64,000 nt of DNA from Allobranchiibius sp. CTAmp26 (GCF_017565405.1 NZ_JAGEKR010000022.1:1-64000), one strand, 5' to 3'. Positions 31,394 to 42,905 are shown, counted from the first letter of the stretch. Notes: generated by a model not told the origin, from the letters alone. Numbers and translations are program-made.

Positions 31394-32274
31394 TGGCCGC
31401 CGATGCACGCCCGAGCTTCGGGATCATGACGCCGCCGATGAACATCGGCTACGACGACATCGTGCGCGTCTGGCGCGAGGCGGACGCCATCCCCGCGATC
31501 GAGCACGCCTGGTTGTTCGACCACCTCATGCCGATCGGCGGCGACCCGGACGGTCCGATCTTCGAAGGGTGGACGCTCCTGGCGGCACTCGCCGCGCAGA
31601 CCAGCCGGTTGCGGCTCGGCCTGATGGTCACGAGCAATCGCTTCCGCCCGCCCGCGGTGCTGGCGAAGATCGCGACCACGGTCGACATCGTGTCCGGCGG
31701 ACGGCTGGACTTCGGCATCGGTGCCGGATCGCGCCCCAGCATGCCCGCCGCCCGGCGGGAGTACGCGGCGCACGGGCTGCCGTATCACGACGCGGAGTCC
31801 GCAGTCGGAAATCTCGCCGAGGCGTGCACGATCGTGCGGCGGTTGTGGACGGAGGACGCGCCGTTCGACTTCGACGGCACCTATCACCACCTCGAAGGTG
31901 CGTTCGGCAATCCGAAACCCGTGCAACGGCCCGGCCCGCCGATCGTCATCGGCGGGCGCGCGATCGCGACCCTGCGGGTCGTCGCCGAGCACGCCGACGT
32001 CTGGAACATCCCCGGCGGCGACATCGCCGACGCGATCGACCGGAGTGCGATGCTCGACCGGTTCTGCGCCGAGATCGGCCGGGATCCCGCTGCGATCACC
32101 CGCTCGATCTTCCTGCCGGTCTCCCTCGATCGGCCGCAGTCGACCCGCGACGCGGTCGCCGAGGCGCTCGATGCCGGCTTCACGCACATCGTGCTCGGGC
32201 TCGGGGCGCCGTACGTCGACGGCCTAGTGCGGCAGGTGACCGACGAGATCATCGGAGAGCACGCCGCCTCGTGA
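31393..32274 (+). CDS. LLM-class F420-dependent oxidoreductase
   Basis: 293 residues in the luciferase-like monooxygenase fold: FGIMTPPMNIGYDDIVRVWREAD at the N-terminus, LGLMVTSNRFRPPAVLAKIA, GGRLDFGIGAGSRPS and PIVIGGRAIATLRVVAEHAD. Members use F420 or FMN. Cotranscribed with the aldo-keto reductase, suggesting a joint reductive pathway controlled by the TetR. Substrate unknown. Confidence 0.88.
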   Translation: MAADARPSFGIMTPPMNIGYDDIVRVWREADAIPAIEHAWLFDHLMPIGGDPDGPIFEGWTLLAALAAQTSRLRLGLMVTSNRFRPPAVLAKIATTVDIVSGGRLDFGIGAGSRPSMPAARREYAAHGLPYHDAESAVGNLAEACTIVRRLWTEDAPFDFDGTYHHLEGAFGNPKPVQRPGPPIVIGGRAIATLRVVAEHADVWNIPGGDIADAIDRSAMLDRFCAEIGRDPAAITRSIFLPVSLDRPQSTRDAVAEALDAGFTHIVLGLGAPYVDGLVRQVTDEIIGEHAAS

Positions 32275-32295
32275 ACCACCGGCGGCCGTCGACGA

Positions 32296-32796
32296 TCACG
32301 GCAGCGGCCGGTAGAGCACGTGCAGGCCGACGCGTCCGCGGGTCGGGGACTCGAACGCGCCCGGAACCGTGCCGACGGTCACGAAACCCAGATCGGCGTA
32401 CAACCGCTCGGCGGCCGTGTTGCCTTCGACGACCGCGTTGAACTGCATGCCCGCGAAACCACCTGCAGCCGCCCAGTCCAGAGCGTCCTGCACCAGCGCG
32501 CGACCGACGCCTTCGCCCCGTGCCGAGCGCGCCACCATGAAACTGCCGCTCGCGATGTGGCTCCCCGGACCCGGCCGGTTCGCGTACATGCTCGCGGTGC
32601 CGAGGACACGACCACCCGTGTGCGCCACCGTCGTCCGGCCCGGCGGACCCACCACCCACAGCGACCGCGCCTCGCGTTCGGAGGTCCCCGGATCGTAGGC
32701 GAAGGTCTCCTGCTCCCGGACGACCTCGCGGAAGATGGGCCACACCTGCGCCCAGTCCTCGGCTGCGAACGCGCGGATCTGCGGCAACGAGGTCAC
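32296..32796 (-). CDS. GNAT acetyltransferase, phosphinothricin-type
   Basis: 166 residues from the GTG at 32796. It starts IRAFAAEDWAQVWPIFREVV, with ASGSFMVARSARGEGVGRALVQDAL (acetyl-CoA loop) and VVEGNTAAERLYADLGF. The layout resembles the phosphinothricin/methionine-sulfoximine acetyltransferase-like GNATs. Substrate not certain. Divergent from the quinone oxidoreductase gene; upstream in-frame codons to 33090 overlap that gene and are not coding. Confidence 0.82.
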   Translation of the reverse strand: MTSLPQIRAFAAEDWAQVWPIFREVVREQETFAYDPGTSEREARSLWVVGPPGRTTVAHTGGRVLGTASMYANRPGPGSHIASGSFMVARSARGEGVGRALVQDALDWAAAGGFAGMQFNAVVEGNTAAERLYADLGFVTVGTVPGAFESPTRGRVGLHVLYRPLP

Positions 32797-32900
32797 GATC
32801 CCACCCAAGCGTCGAACGGCGCCGACCGCCAGCTCTTTCGCGGCAGCGTCCCCAGGGACCCTGCCGAGCGGGCGGCGTCGGACGGGGCTTGAATGAGTGC

Positions 32901-33857
32901 ATGGCAGACAACGCGCGACGGACCGCGCAGCACTGGGTGGCGACGGACTACGGCGACCTGGACGTGCTGCGCCTGCAGGAGACCGACGTTCCCGCACCCG
33001 CCGAGGGGCAGGTGAGCATCGAGGTGCGCGCCGCCGGCATGAATCCGGCGGACTACAAGCACATCGCGCGCGGTGGTGAGCGGGATGCATTGCCCGTTCC
33101 CATCGGCTACGAGATCGCCGGCGTCATCTCGGCGATGGGGCCGGACACGCGGATCGCATCCGGCGCCGGCGCTGTCGGTGACGAGGTCTTGGCGTTCCGG
33201 GTCTCGGGTGGTTACGCGTCGAGCATCACAGTGCCGGCCCGCGACGTCTTCGCCAAACCCGCCGGCCTCGGCTTCCCGGAGGCCGCCAACCTCCTGCTCG
33301 CCGGGTCGACGGCGGCCGAGATGCTGCACGTCACCGGGGTGGCCAAGGGCGACACGATCCTGGTGCACGGCGCCTCCGGAGCCGTCGGCGTCAGCGTCCT
33401 GCAGCAGGCCGCGCTGATCGGCGCCCGCGTCATCGGCACCTCGGGAGAAGGACGTTTCGACACGGTACGACGGTTCGGCGCCGTGCCCGTCCTCTACGGC
33501 GAGGAGCTGGAGCAGCGGGTGCGGGAAGAGGCACCCGAGGGCGTCGCCGCCGCGCTCGACTGCGTCGGCACCGACGAGGCCGTCGACGTCTCGCTGACTC
33601 TGGTCGAGGACCGGGCTCGCATCGTGACCATCGCGGCCTTCGCCCGGGCCGAGAACGACGGCATCCGCGTCATCGGCGGCACGATGCCGCAGAGCGCGGC
33701 GTACCGCGATGGGATTCGCGCGCACCTGATCCAGCTGGCGGGTGACGGCGACCTGGTCGTGCCGATGGCCGGCACCTACCCCCTCGGGGACGCACTCGAC
33801 GCGCTCGAACTGCTCAAGTCCGGGCACCCGGGCGGCAAGCTGGCGCTGCTCCCCTGA
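32901..33857 (+). CDS. Zinc-independent quinone oxidoreductase (MDR superfamily)
   Basis: 318 residues. N-terminal GroES-like domain (AAGMNPADYKHIARG, VPIGYEIAGVI) and Rossmann domain (DTILVHGASGAVGVSVLQQAALIGARVIG). No structural zinc cysteines, as in NADPH:quinone reductases. It reduces quinones or enones with NADPH. The ATG at 32901 is preceded by a TTGAAT box, possibly leaderless. A bidirectional hairpin follows. Confidence 0.88.
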   Translation: MADNARRTAQHWVATDYGDLDVLRLQETDVPAPAEGQVSIEVRAAGMNPADYKHIARGGERDALPVPIGYEIAGVISAMGPDTRIASGAGAVGDEVLAFRVSGGYASSITVPARDVFAKPAGLGFPEAANLLLAGSTAAEMLHVTGVAKGDTILVHGASGAVGVSVLQQAALIGARVIGTSGEGRFDTVRRFGAVPVLYGEELEQRVREEAPEGVAAALDCVGTDEAVDVSLTLVEDRARIVTIAAFARAENDGIRVIGGTMPQSAAYRDGIRAHLIQLAGDGDLVVPMAGTYPLGDALDALELLKSGHPGGKLALLP

Positions 33858-33876
33858 GGGAGCGTCCGGTCGCCAC

Positions 33877-33921
33877 GAGGCCGGGCCGGACGCCGCGACT
33901 GGCGGCGCACGGCCCGGCCTC
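33877..33921. terminator. Bidirectional terminator hairpin
   Basis: GAGGCCGGGCC (33877-33887) and GGCCCGGCCTC (33911-33921) enclose a second small hairpin (CGCCGC...GGCGGCG). It lies between convergent genes. Confidence 0.75.
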
Positions 33922-33933
33922 CTGACGAGTGGC

Positions 33934-34896
33934 TCAGCGGTAGGACTTCTTGATACTCGCCTCGACGGTGTGCGCCAGCACATCCTGGCCGGCGACGCTG
34001 GGGTGCACCCCGCAGCCGCTCTGGGCTCCGCTCGACGTCGCGGTCTGGTGCGGGAACAGCTGCGTGAGCAGCCCGGCGGCGCAGCTGTCGCCACCGGAGT
34101 GCAGGGCGGCGTTCTGGAACGCGGCGTAGCCGTCGGCGATCCGGACGCCGTACGGCTTGGCGGCCGTGTCCATCACCTGGTTCAGCGCGACGCTGCCGGC
34201 GCTCGCGGTGGCCGACGCGTAGTTCGTCGAGTAGTAGTTGACGATCACGATCTGGCCGGAGTAGTGCGCCTGGTTGCGCACGGTGGACAGGATCGTGCTG
34301 ACGTTCTTGCTGATCCCGGCGAGTGTGGTCGCCAGTGCCGCGCCCGAGCAGGTGCCGCCGTGCTGCGCCTGGCACAGGAACGCATCGTTGGCACCGATCC
34401 CGAGCGTGACCAGGCGGGTGTTGTGGTGCTTCTTGAGGAAGTCGACCGCGAAGGTCAGCTGGCTCTCGGTCTTGCTGCGGTAGGTCACGTGCAGCGGGAA
34501 GTTCGTGCGGTATCCGGCGGGCGTCTCGCACGCGTAGCTCGGGGTCGCCGTGTTGATGAGGCTCCCGGACGTCTCACCCGGGCAGGTGGCGTTCGTGACC
34601 CGCACCCCGAGGGCCGTACCGATCTCCTCGGGGTATCCGACGAAGCTCTTGGGGTCGAGGTAGTTCGGCGGCGGGAAGGTCGTCGGTTCGCGGTAGCCGA
34701 ACGCCACCGAGTCGCCGAGAGCCAGGTAGTCCGAGCCGGGGACGACCGCCCGCTGGTGGGAGGAGCCCCAATGGTCGGGATGCACGGGGTGGGCCGTCGC
34801 CGCGAGGGAGGGGACCGCGACACCCACACTGAGCGCGGTCGCGGCGGTGAGGCCGAGGATGTTGCGCCGCGAGCGACGACTGAGAGGAACGCGCAT
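33934..34896 (-). CDS. Secreted SGNH/GDSL hydrolase
   Basis: 320 residues with a Tat-like leader (RRSRRNILGLTAATALSVGV, cleavage near ALAATA). SGNH blocks: LALGDSVAFGY (block I Ser), a Gly in block II, GIGANDAF (block III Asn) and GVHPSVAGQDVLA (block V Asp/His). Cysteines in CETPAGYRT, CQAQHGGTC and GCGVH suggest disulfides. Secreted lipase/esterase type; the closest architecture is Streptomyces lipase-like SGNH enzymes. Confidence 0.9.
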   Translation of the reverse strand: MRVPLSRRSRRNILGLTAATALSVGVAVPSLAATAHPVHPDHWGSSHQRAVVPGSDYLALGDSVAFGYREPTTFPPPNYLDPKSFVGYPEEIGTALGVRVTNATCPGETSGSLINTATPSYACETPAGYRTNFPLHVTYRSKTESQLTFAVDFLKKHHNTRLVTLGIGANDAFLCQAQHGGTCSGAALATTLAGISKNVSTILSTVRNQAHYSGQIVIVNYYSTNYASATASAGSVALNQVMDTAAKPYGVRIADGYAAFQNAALHSGGDSCAAGLLTQLFPHQTATSSGAQSGCGVHPSVAGQDVLAHTVEASIKKSYR

Positions 34897-35049
34897 GACT
34901 GCCTGCTTCCGTAGAACCGCTGTCCCGAACCGTTTCGGAAGCTAGCACGCTCGGTCGCCAGAAACCTGCGGAAACAAGACTTCGAGGCGCGGGACGCGAC
35001 GTCGATTTTCCGCCAGCACGCGCCGAGACGAACTGCCACAGTTGACGAC

Positions 35050-35556
35050 ATGGACACCACCACAGACCTGCTGGTGCAGGCCATCGATCGCACCCGCCTG
35101 GACGCGGTGCGCCGCGACGACGCGGACGGCCACGGCAACCGGGTGGCCCCGTTCGCTGCCGTCGGGCAGGGAGAACCACTGCGCTGCTGCCTGCGCTTCG
35201 CCGAGCCGGGCGAGCGGATCGCCCTGATCTCGTACGCACCGTTCGACCATCCGTCGGTGTGGACCGAGGTCGGGCCCGTCTACATCCACGCCGATCGCTG
35301 CGAGGGGTACGCCGCCTCGGGTGACCTGCCCGCACAGCTGGCGACCGGCCCGCGGCTCCTGCGCACCTACCGTGCCGACGACACGATGAACTACGAGCAC
35401 AACACGGTCGTGCCGGATCAGGCCGATCTCGAGCCGGTCATCCGACGGCTGCTGTCGCAGACCGACGTGGCGACCGTGCACGTCCGCAACCTCGACTCGC
35501 AGTGCTTCATGTACTCCGTCGGCGTCGGTGAGGGTCCCGGCAGGACCTCCGCCTGA
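35050..35556 (+). CDS. DUF1203 family protein
   Basis: 168 residues. It contains LRCCLRFAEPGERIALISYA, SVWTEVGPVYIHADRC and YRADDTMNYEHNTVV, the conserved blocks of the DUF1203 family, whose function is unknown. Its stop overlaps the ATG of the next gene (TGATG), so the two are coupled. Confidence 0.85.
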   Translation: MDTTTDLLVQAIDRTRLDAVRRDDADGHGNRVAPFAAVGQGEPLRCCLRFAEPGERIALISYAPFDHPSVWTEVGPVYIHADRCEGYAASGDLPAQLATGPRLLRTYRADDTMNYEHNTVVPDQADLEPVIRRLLSQTDVATVHVRNLDSQCFMYSVGVGEGPGRTSA

Positions 35557-36173
35557 TGTCGACAACCGTCGAGGACTACCTGCAGGCCGCGGCCTGCGTC
35601 GACGATCTGGTGGCGCGGATCGGCCCGGATGCCTGGGACGGCGCGGGGCTCGGGGACTGGGATCTCCGGTCGTTGGTCGGGCACATGGCCCGTGCGCTCG
35701 TCACGGTGCTGACCTACCTGCAGCAACCCGCCGACCGCATCGACCTGGCGACACCGGAGGACTACTTCCTGGGGGTGCTGCACAGTGGCCGGAGTGTCGA
35801 CGAGGCAGCCGTGCTCGAACGCGGACGGCAGGCAGGACGCGACCTCGGCGCCGATCCCGCCGCCGCATTCCACACCCTCGTGCAGCAGGTCGGCCCCGCG
35901 GTCATCGCGGCCGACCCGCACGCGGTGATCACGACCATCGGGGGAGGCATGTCCGTCGAGGCCTACCTGCCGACACGCACCTTCGAACTGGTCGTCCACG
36001 GCCTCGACATCGGCGCCGCGGTCGACCTGCCGATCACCTTCGCACCTGCAGCGCTGGAGGAGACCTGCGCTCTCGCCGGTTGTCTCGCCGCGCGGATCGG
36101 ACGCGGCCCACAGATGCTGCGCGCGTTGACCGGCCGCACCGACCTCCCCACGGGATTCACCCTCCTGGGCTGA
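35556..36173 (+). CDS. Mycothiol-dependent maleylpyruvate isomerase family protein (DinB-like)
   Basis: 205 residues. N-terminal four-helix metal-binding domain with LGDWDLRSLVGHMARAL (first His ligand) and RTFELVVHGLDIGAAV (second His), the pattern of the MDMPI/TIGR03086 group. These use mycothiol for thiol transfer or isomerisation. It is coupled to the DUF1203 gene. Specific substrate unknown. Confidence 0.82.
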   Translation: MSTTVEDYLQAAACVDDLVARIGPDAWDGAGLGDWDLRSLVGHMARALVTVLTYLQQPADRIDLATPEDYFLGVLHSGRSVDEAAVLERGRQAGRDLGADPAAAFHTLVQQVGPAVIAADPHAVITTIGGGMSVEAYLPTRTFELVVHGLDIGAAVDLPITFAPAALEETCALAGCLAARIGRGPQMLRALTGRTDLPTGFTLLG

Positions 36174-36233
36174 CCGCGACCCGGGTCCGTGCTCCCGGCC
36201 CCGGCCCCGGTCGCGCATCAGCCCCACCGGGTC

Positions 36234-36239
36234 TAGCGT
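36234..36239 (+). promoter_or_regulatory. TANNNT -10 box of leaderless AKR gene
   Basis: TAGCGT ends 7 nt before the ATG at 36247. Confidence 0.5.
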
Positions 36240-36246
36240 CGAACAC

Positions 36247-37233
36247 ATGGAACATCGCGAACTGGGCACGCAGGGTCTGCAGGTCGGGGCCATCGGTCTC
36301 GGCACCATGGGCATGACGATGGCGTACGGCGCGGGTGACGAACCGGGGGGCACGGCCACCATCCACCGGGCGCACGAGTTGGGCGTCACCCTGCTCGACA
36401 CCGCCGAGCTCTACGGCGGCGGAACCGGCAGCAACGAGAAGATCGTCGGGGCGGCGGTGCGGGACTTCCGCGACGACATGGTGCTCGCCACCAAGTTCGG
36501 CTTCGTGCTCCCCCGCAGCGACGACGGTGGCCGCGAGTTCGACAGCCGCCCCGAGCACATCCGCGAGGTCGCCGAGAACAGCCTGCGCTATCTGCAGACC
36601 GACCACATCGATGTGCTCTACCAGCACCGCCCCGACCCGGACGTGCCGATGGAGGACGTCGCCGGGGCCGTGAAGGAGCTGATCGACGCGGGCAAGGTCC
36701 GCTACTTCGGTCTCAGCGAGGCGGGCCCGGACCAGATCCGCGCCGCCCACGCCGTGCAACCCGTGTCGGTGCTGCAGACCGAGTACTCCATCTTCGAGCG
36801 GGCGGTCGAGGCCGACGTCCTCCCGGCGGTCCGCGAGCTCGGGATCGGTTTCGTGGCGTACTCACCCCTCGGCCGCGGATTCCTCACCTCCACGGTGAAA
36901 CCGGCCGCGGAGTACCCCAAGGACGACATGCGCAGCTGGGACGACCGCTGGCAGCCCGGCAACTACGAGAAGAACGTCGAGGCGATCCACCAGCTGACCG
37001 ACCTGGCCCGCGAGAAGGACGCCACCGTCACCCAGCTGGCGCTCGCGTGGCTGCTCGCCCAGGGGGACGACATCGTCCCGATCCCGGGCACCCGCAACCC
37101 CGACCGGCTCGCCGAGAACGTCGGGGCGGCCGACCTCGCGCTCACCGCCGCCGACCTGGAACGGGTGGCCGCGATCCTGCCGCGAGGCGCGTACGGAAGC
37201 CGCTACCCCGCGGCGATGATGCCCCGCTGGTAG
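36247..37233 (+). CDS. Aldo-keto reductase, AKR13-like
   Basis: 328 residues. The tetrad is visible: Asp and Tyr in LLDTAELYGGG, Lys in LATKFGF and His in LYQHRPDPDVPMED. The cofactor end reads PIPGTRNPDRLAENVGA. Motifs fit NADPH-dependent reductases of the YajO/AKR13 type. Substrate unknown. Leaderless-type start; monocistronic. Confidence 0.9.
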   Translation: MEHRELGTQGLQVGAIGLGTMGMTMAYGAGDEPGGTATIHRAHELGVTLLDTAELYGGGTGSNEKIVGAAVRDFRDDMVLATKFGFVLPRSDDGGREFDSRPEHIREVAENSLRYLQTDHIDVLYQHRPDPDVPMEDVAGAVKELIDAGKVRYFGLSEAGPDQIRAAHAVQPVSVLQTEYSIFERAVEADVLPAVRELGIGFVAYSPLGRGFLTSTVKPAAEYPKDDMRSWDDRWQPGNYEKNVEAIHQLTDLAREKDATVTQLALAWLLAQGDDIVPIPGTRNPDRLAENVGAADLALTAADLERVAAILPRGAYGSRYPAAMMPRW

Positions 37234-37342
37234 GCACCAGAACCACCCTCGAGGTGCCCGGCGGACAGCCGTCTCGGCACGTGCTGGAAATGTCCGCCCG
37301 TTACGGGCTGCCGCGACCCCCGCAGACGCTAGGTTTCGGCAC

Positions 37343-37363
37343 GGGTCGCCACGGCGGCGACCC
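37343..37363. promoter_or_regulatory. Leader hairpin before secreted-protein gene
   Basis: GGGTCGCC-ACGGC-GGCGACCC, 8-bp perfect stem, 25 nt upstream of the start codon and just before the GGGGGAAGGA ribosome binding site. It could end upstream readthrough or modulate translation. Confidence 0.5.
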
Positions 37364-37387
37364 GCACCTCGGGGGAAGGACCCACAC

Positions 37388-38794
37388 GTGTCACGCAGAA
37401 TCGCAGCACCGCTCCTCGCCATCGCCCTGGCCGGATCCGCATGGGCGGCGGCGCCGACGTCGGCGCACGCGGCCACCGCGGGGGCGGCCGGCACCTACCA
37501 CCCGAGCACGGCGGCGCGCATCGCCGACACCCACTCCGGTCAGGGCGGCGCGAAGGGCTATGTCTCCCGCAAGAACTCGGTGAGCTACACCGTCACCGGC
37601 AAGAACGGCATCCCCTCGACCGGGGTGTCGGCCGTCGTGGTCCAGCTGACGGCATTCGACCAGCACGGCAACGGCGCGTTCGTGGCGTACGCCGCGGGCA
37701 GCACCCGCCCCGCCGCGGTGAGCTTCGCGTACGGCGGCCGGAGCACCCAGGTCGGCAAGGTGACCGTGCCCGTGAGTTCGACGGGCCGCATCACCATCGC
37801 CGGCGCCGGCATGTACCAGGCCCACCTGCGCGTCGACGTGGTCGGCTGGTACGCCTCCTCGTCCTCGACCGCGGCGGTCGGCAGCCTCTATCTGCCGAGC
37901 GAGCTCGACCTCACCGATGACACCCGCATGAGCGGCAGCCGTCTCCAGCCGGGCGACCAGCTCGAGGAGGACCTGCAGGTCGGCTTCGGCTCGGACGACC
38001 CGAGCTTCCAGGCACCCAAGCTGACGGCGGTCGACCTCAACATCAGCGCCCTCAGCCCGAGCGGCACCGGCGGACTCACCGCGTGGAACGGCACCGGCGG
38101 GCGGCCGTACGTGCCGTCGGTCGAGTTCGGAAACCGCGACTCGGTCAGCGGTTCGGTGATCGTGCCGGTCACCCTGGTGAGCAGCCAGTCGCAGGACGGC
38201 GAGACCGTCGCGACGTACAAGTTCGTCGTGGGCGACTTCGGGGGCTCGACCGACGTGGCGTTGTCGGTCGGCGGCCTCTACACGCAGGGCAAGGATGCCT
38301 TCGGCGCGGCGTACCGGCCCACCGCACCCCGCCTCGCGGTCAACACGGCCACCGGCCTGGGGATCACGAAGGGCCGCCTCGGCACGGACAGCGCCCGACT
38401 TGCCACCCTGCCGACCTCGGCGATCGACGACAGCACCATCGCGGTCAACATGACGACGGCGGCGGTCGCTCCGACGGCCGGCACCTGGGTCGCACAGACC
38501 ACCGACCTGCTCAACACCCGCAGCACCAGCATCGTGAACACGCTTGCCGAAGCTACGCGTTCGGGCACGCTGACCGCGCAGCTGGACTCGTCGATGACGA
38601 GTGACGCACCGCAGGTGGGCTTCTACAACGGCAAGGGCAGCATCGACGTGCAGGCCTGGACCTACGGCCGGTTCGACTTCAGCGACTTCGGCATCGCCGG
38701 CGCGAACAAGATGTCCAGCCGGCAGCTCGCCAAGCGCATCCTGGCGCAGCGGCCGACGGTGACCATCAAGCACAAGGTCATCCGGGCGCACTGA
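37388..38794 (+). CDS. Secreted protein with three DTRxG-type beta modules
   Basis: 468 residues: Sec signal peptide (about 1-29, ending TSAHAA), then three tandem modules of the actinobacterial cell-surface type that start with P-x-R-L-x-D-T-R-x-G and end in D-V-x-G-W-Y. Starts: YHPSTAARIADTHSGQGG (37-54), LYLPSELDLTDDTRMSG (about 167) and YRPTAPRLAVNTATG (about 308). The module core GVSAVVVQLTAFDQHGNGAF is typical. No catalytic domain; the C-terminus is basic. Probably a surface or exopolymer-binding protein. Start GTG. Confidence 0.78.
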   Translation: MSRRIAAPLLAIALAGSAWAAAPTSAHAATAGAAGTYHPSTAARIADTHSGQGGAKGYVSRKNSVSYTVTGKNGIPSTGVSAVVVQLTAFDQHGNGAFVAYAAGSTRPAAVSFAYGGRSTQVGKVTVPVSSTGRITIAGAGMYQAHLRVDVVGWYASSSSTAAVGSLYLPSELDLTDDTRMSGSRLQPGDQLEEDLQVGFGSDDPSFQAPKLTAVDLNISALSPSGTGGLTAWNGTGGRPYVPSVEFGNRDSVSGSVIVPVTLVSSQSQDGETVATYKFVVGDFGGSTDVALSVGGLYTQGKDAFGAAYRPTAPRLAVNTATGLGITKGRLGTDSARLATLPTSAIDDSTIAVNMTTAAVAPTAGTWVAQTTDLLNTRSTSIVNTLAEATRSGTLTAQLDSSMTSDAPQVGFYNGKGSIDVQAWTYGRFDFSDFGIAGANKMSSRQLAKRILAQRPTVTIKHKVIRAH

Positions 38795-38807
38795 CCCACC
38801 GCGTACG

Positions 38808-38856
38808 ACGACCGGCCGGATCCGTACCTCGACGAGGGGCGGGTCCGGCCGGTCGT
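38808..38856. terminator. Bidirectional terminator hairpin
   Basis: ACGACCGGCCGGA (38808-38820) pairs with TCCGGCCGGTCGT (38844-38856) between convergent genes. Confidence 0.75.
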
Positions 38857-38873
38857 GTGTCGTGCGGGGTCGA

Positions 38874-39779
38874 TCAGAGAGGCTCGACCTGACGGACGAC
38901 CTCGGCGAGCAGCGGATAGACGGCCGGGTCGTTGTTGTCCGCCATCCCGACGATCGCCACATCGGTGCCGATCTCGGCGAGCGCGCCGAGCTTGTCGACC
39001 GCCTGGGCGACGGTGATCGCCGGGCCGCCGCGCTCGCGCTCCTCACCACCGCGCTCCGAGAGCGACAGCTGGGTGATGACGGTCTTGATGATGTCATCGT
39101 AGGAACGACCGAGGCGTTCGCAGTGCGCGGCGAGCACGTCGTACTTCGCGCGCACCCCCTGCGGGCCGAGGTCGAAGATGTTGCAGGCGTCGGCGTACTG
39201 CGCCACCATCCGCAACGTCTTCTTCTCGCCACTGCCGCCCAGCATGATCGGCGGGTGCGGCCGGCTGATCGACTGCGGGACGTTGAGCGGGCGTTCCAGC
39301 TGGTAGTGCTCCCCGTCGTACGCCGCCTCGTCACCGGCCCACATCTGCAGCGCGATCTGCAGGGTCTCCTCCAGCCGCTCGAACCGTTCCTTCGTGGACG
39401 GGAACGGCACCCCAAGACCGCGGTGCTCCTCCTCGTTCCACGCGGCGCCGATGCCGAGGAGCGCCCGGCCGCCGGACAGCACGTCGAGCGTGGTGACCGT
39501 CTTCACCAGCAGCGCCGGGTGGCGGTAGGTCACGCCGGTCACGAGAGTCCCCAGGGAGATTCGCGAAGTCTGTCCGGCGAGGAACGCGAGGGCCGTGTAG
39601 CCCTCGAGCATGTCCAGCTCGGGCGGTCCGATCATCTCGATCTGGAAGAAGTGGTCCATCACCCACAGGCTGGACAGACCGGCGTCCTCGGAGTCCCGCG
39701 CGATCCGACCGAGCGTCGGAGCGATGGATTCCGGAGCACCCGGCCAGGAGAAGTACGGCACTTGCTGTCCGATTCGCAT
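38874..39779 (-). CDS. LLM-class F420-dependent oxidoreductase
   Basis: 301 residues from the ATG at 39779, directly preceded by GGGGAG. MRIGQQVPYFSWPG, SLWVMDHFFQ, LGTLVTGVTYRHPALLVKTV, GGRALLGIGAAWNEEEHRGLG and PIMLGGSGEKKTLRMVAQYAD place it in the F420-binding luciferase-like group (TIGR03560-like). The frame extends to 40001, but that part is antisense to the start region of the GAF regulator. Substrate unknown. Confidence 0.88.
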   Translation of the reverse strand: MRIGQQVPYFSWPGAPESIAPTLGRIARDSEDAGLSSLWVMDHFFQIEMIGPPELDMLEGYTALAFLAGQTSRISLGTLVTGVTYRHPALLVKTVTTLDVLSGGRALLGIGAAWNEEEHRGLGVPFPSTKERFERLEETLQIALQMWAGDEAAYDGEHYQLERPLNVPQSISRPHPPIMLGGSGEKKTLRMVAQYADACNIFDLGPQGVRAKYDVLAAHCERLGRSYDDIIKTVITQLSLSERGGEERERGGPAITVAQAVDKLGALAEIGTDVAIVGMADNNDPAVYPLLAEVVRQVEPL

Positions 39780-40009
39780 CTCCCCATCCTGCACCTCCTC
39801 GCCTGGGCGGGACACCCGCGTCGCGGACGCCACGGACAGCATCCGCCGTTGTCCGTGCCAGGGTGCGTGGCGGCGCGTATCGTGGAATTTCCGCCGTCCT
39901 GGAAGCTGCCCGATGGTCCGCACCGCCGCGCCCACGTCGTACGTCGATGGCGTACGTGCCTGCGCCGTCCTGCCGACCAGCCGCACGGACCTCGAGGTCA
40001 TGAGCGACC

Positions 40010-41251
40010 GTGTCTGATCACGACCGGCGCGACCGGCTGCGCAGCGTGGCGGAGGCGCGTGATCGTTTCGTCAGCACCGGGGAGACCCCGGACGGTCTGC
40101 GCCCCGTGGTGCGCAGTTCGTGGCAGCGCAGCATCCGCGGCGGCCTCGATCCCGATCACTCCAGCCCGCCGGTCGATCTGCTGGACGGCGATCTGGACGC
40201 CTGGCGTGACAGCCACCCGCTCGCCGACGCCATGCCGGTCATCCGACGACTGCTCGTCGACGACGCGCGCGAGGCGGGGATGCTCGTCGCGGTGAGCGAC
40301 GCGGCCGGGCGCCTCCTGTGGGTCGAGGGTCCCTCCGCGCTGCGGCGCCGCGCGGAAGGCATCCACTTCGTCGAGGGTGCGCTGTGGTCCGAGACGGCGG
40401 CGGGCACCAATGCACCCGGCACGGCGCTCGCGCTCGACCAGCCGTTGCAGATCTTCGCGGCCGAGCACCTTGCGAGGCCGGTCACCGCATGGAGCTGCTC
40501 GGCGGCGCCGATCCACGATCCGGACACCGGTGCCGTGCTCGGCGCGCTGGATCTGACCGGCGGTGACGACGTCGCGGCGCCGCACACCCTCACCATCGTC
40601 AAGGCCACCGTGGCGGCGGTCGAGAGCGAGCTGCGCCTGCACCGCCTCACCCGCGCCGACCGGCATGGCGCCGGGATGCTGCTGCGGTCCCTCGGCCGGG
40701 AGGGCGGGGCGCTCGAGGGCGCTCATGGCATCACCCGGATGTCGGAGCGGCACACCGAGCTGCTGATCCTGCTCGGTCAGGCCCGTGACGGAATCTCCGG
40801 TGATCGCCTGGCCGTCGAGTTGAGCAGCGGTGACCACGCCGCGGTCACCGTCCGTGCGGAGTTGTCGAGGCTGCGCACCGCGCTGGCGCCGCTCACCCTG
40901 ACCTCGCGCCCGTACCGGCTGGACCCGCACCTGGTGACCGACGTCGAACAGGTGCAGGACCTGCTGCGCGGCCACCAGATCGCCGCGGCGCTCGACCTCT
41001 ACCGCGGTCCGCTGCTGCCGACGTCCGACGCACCGGGCATCTGCCGGCTGCGCGACCAGCTGCACCGGCAGGTGCGCGACGCGCTGATCCGCACGGGAGA
41101 CCCCGACCTGCTGCTGCGCTTCGCCGATACCGCCCACGGATGGGACGACGACCAGGTGTGGCGGGCGGTGCGCGACTGCCTGCACCCCGGCTCGCCCCGG
41201 CACGACGGCGTACGCGCCCACCTCGCGCGGCTGGACCGCGAGCTCGGCTGA
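40010..41251 (+). CDS. GAF-domain transcriptional activator of the aldehyde dehydrogenase genes
   Basis: 413 residues. N-terminal GAF sensor ([39 protein letters not shown] and [20 protein letters not shown]) as in AcoR-type activators. It lacks the sigma-54 AAA domain and ends in a winged-helix-like region ([19 protein letters not shown] followed by ISGDRLA). This sigma-54-independent form sits beside exaC in many actinobacteria, as here (130 nt upstream), and is expected to activate it in response to aldehydes or alcohols. Start GTG. Confidence 0.82.
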   Translation: MSDHDRRDRLRSVAEARDRFVSTGETPDGLRPVVRSSWQRSIRGGLDPDHSSPPVDLLDGDLDAWRDSHPLADAMPVIRRLLVDDAREAGMLVAVSDAAGRLLWVEGPSALRRRAEGIHFVEGALWSETAAGTNAPGTALALDQPLQIFAAEHLARPVTAWSCSAAPIHDPDTGAVLGALDLTGGDDVAAPHTLTIVKATVAAVESELRLHRLTRADRHGAGMLLRSLGREGGALEGAHGITRMSERHTELLILLGQARDGISGDRLAVELSSGDHAAVTVRAELSRLRTALAPLTLTSRPYRLDPHLVTDVEQVQDLLRGHQIAAALDLYRGPLLPTSDAPGICRLRDQLHRQVRDALIRTGDPDLLLRFADTAHGWDDDQVWRAVRDCLHPGSPRHDGVRAHLARLDRELG

Positions 41252-41381
41252 GGTGCGGCGGGCTCGCACATCGACCGCACAGCCGCTGCAACGTTCACGC
41301 AACGTGTCTGTGACTAGCGTCACAGGCAAGCTGGCTACAGCTGAGCACACAGGACGCAGCACCTTCGAATGGAGATGTCGG

Positions 41382-42905
<1,524 letters not shown>

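Noticed and set aside
37391-39415. 674-codon minus-strand frame
   Set aside because: Antisense to the DTRxG secreted protein, and it overlaps the LLM gene in a different frame.
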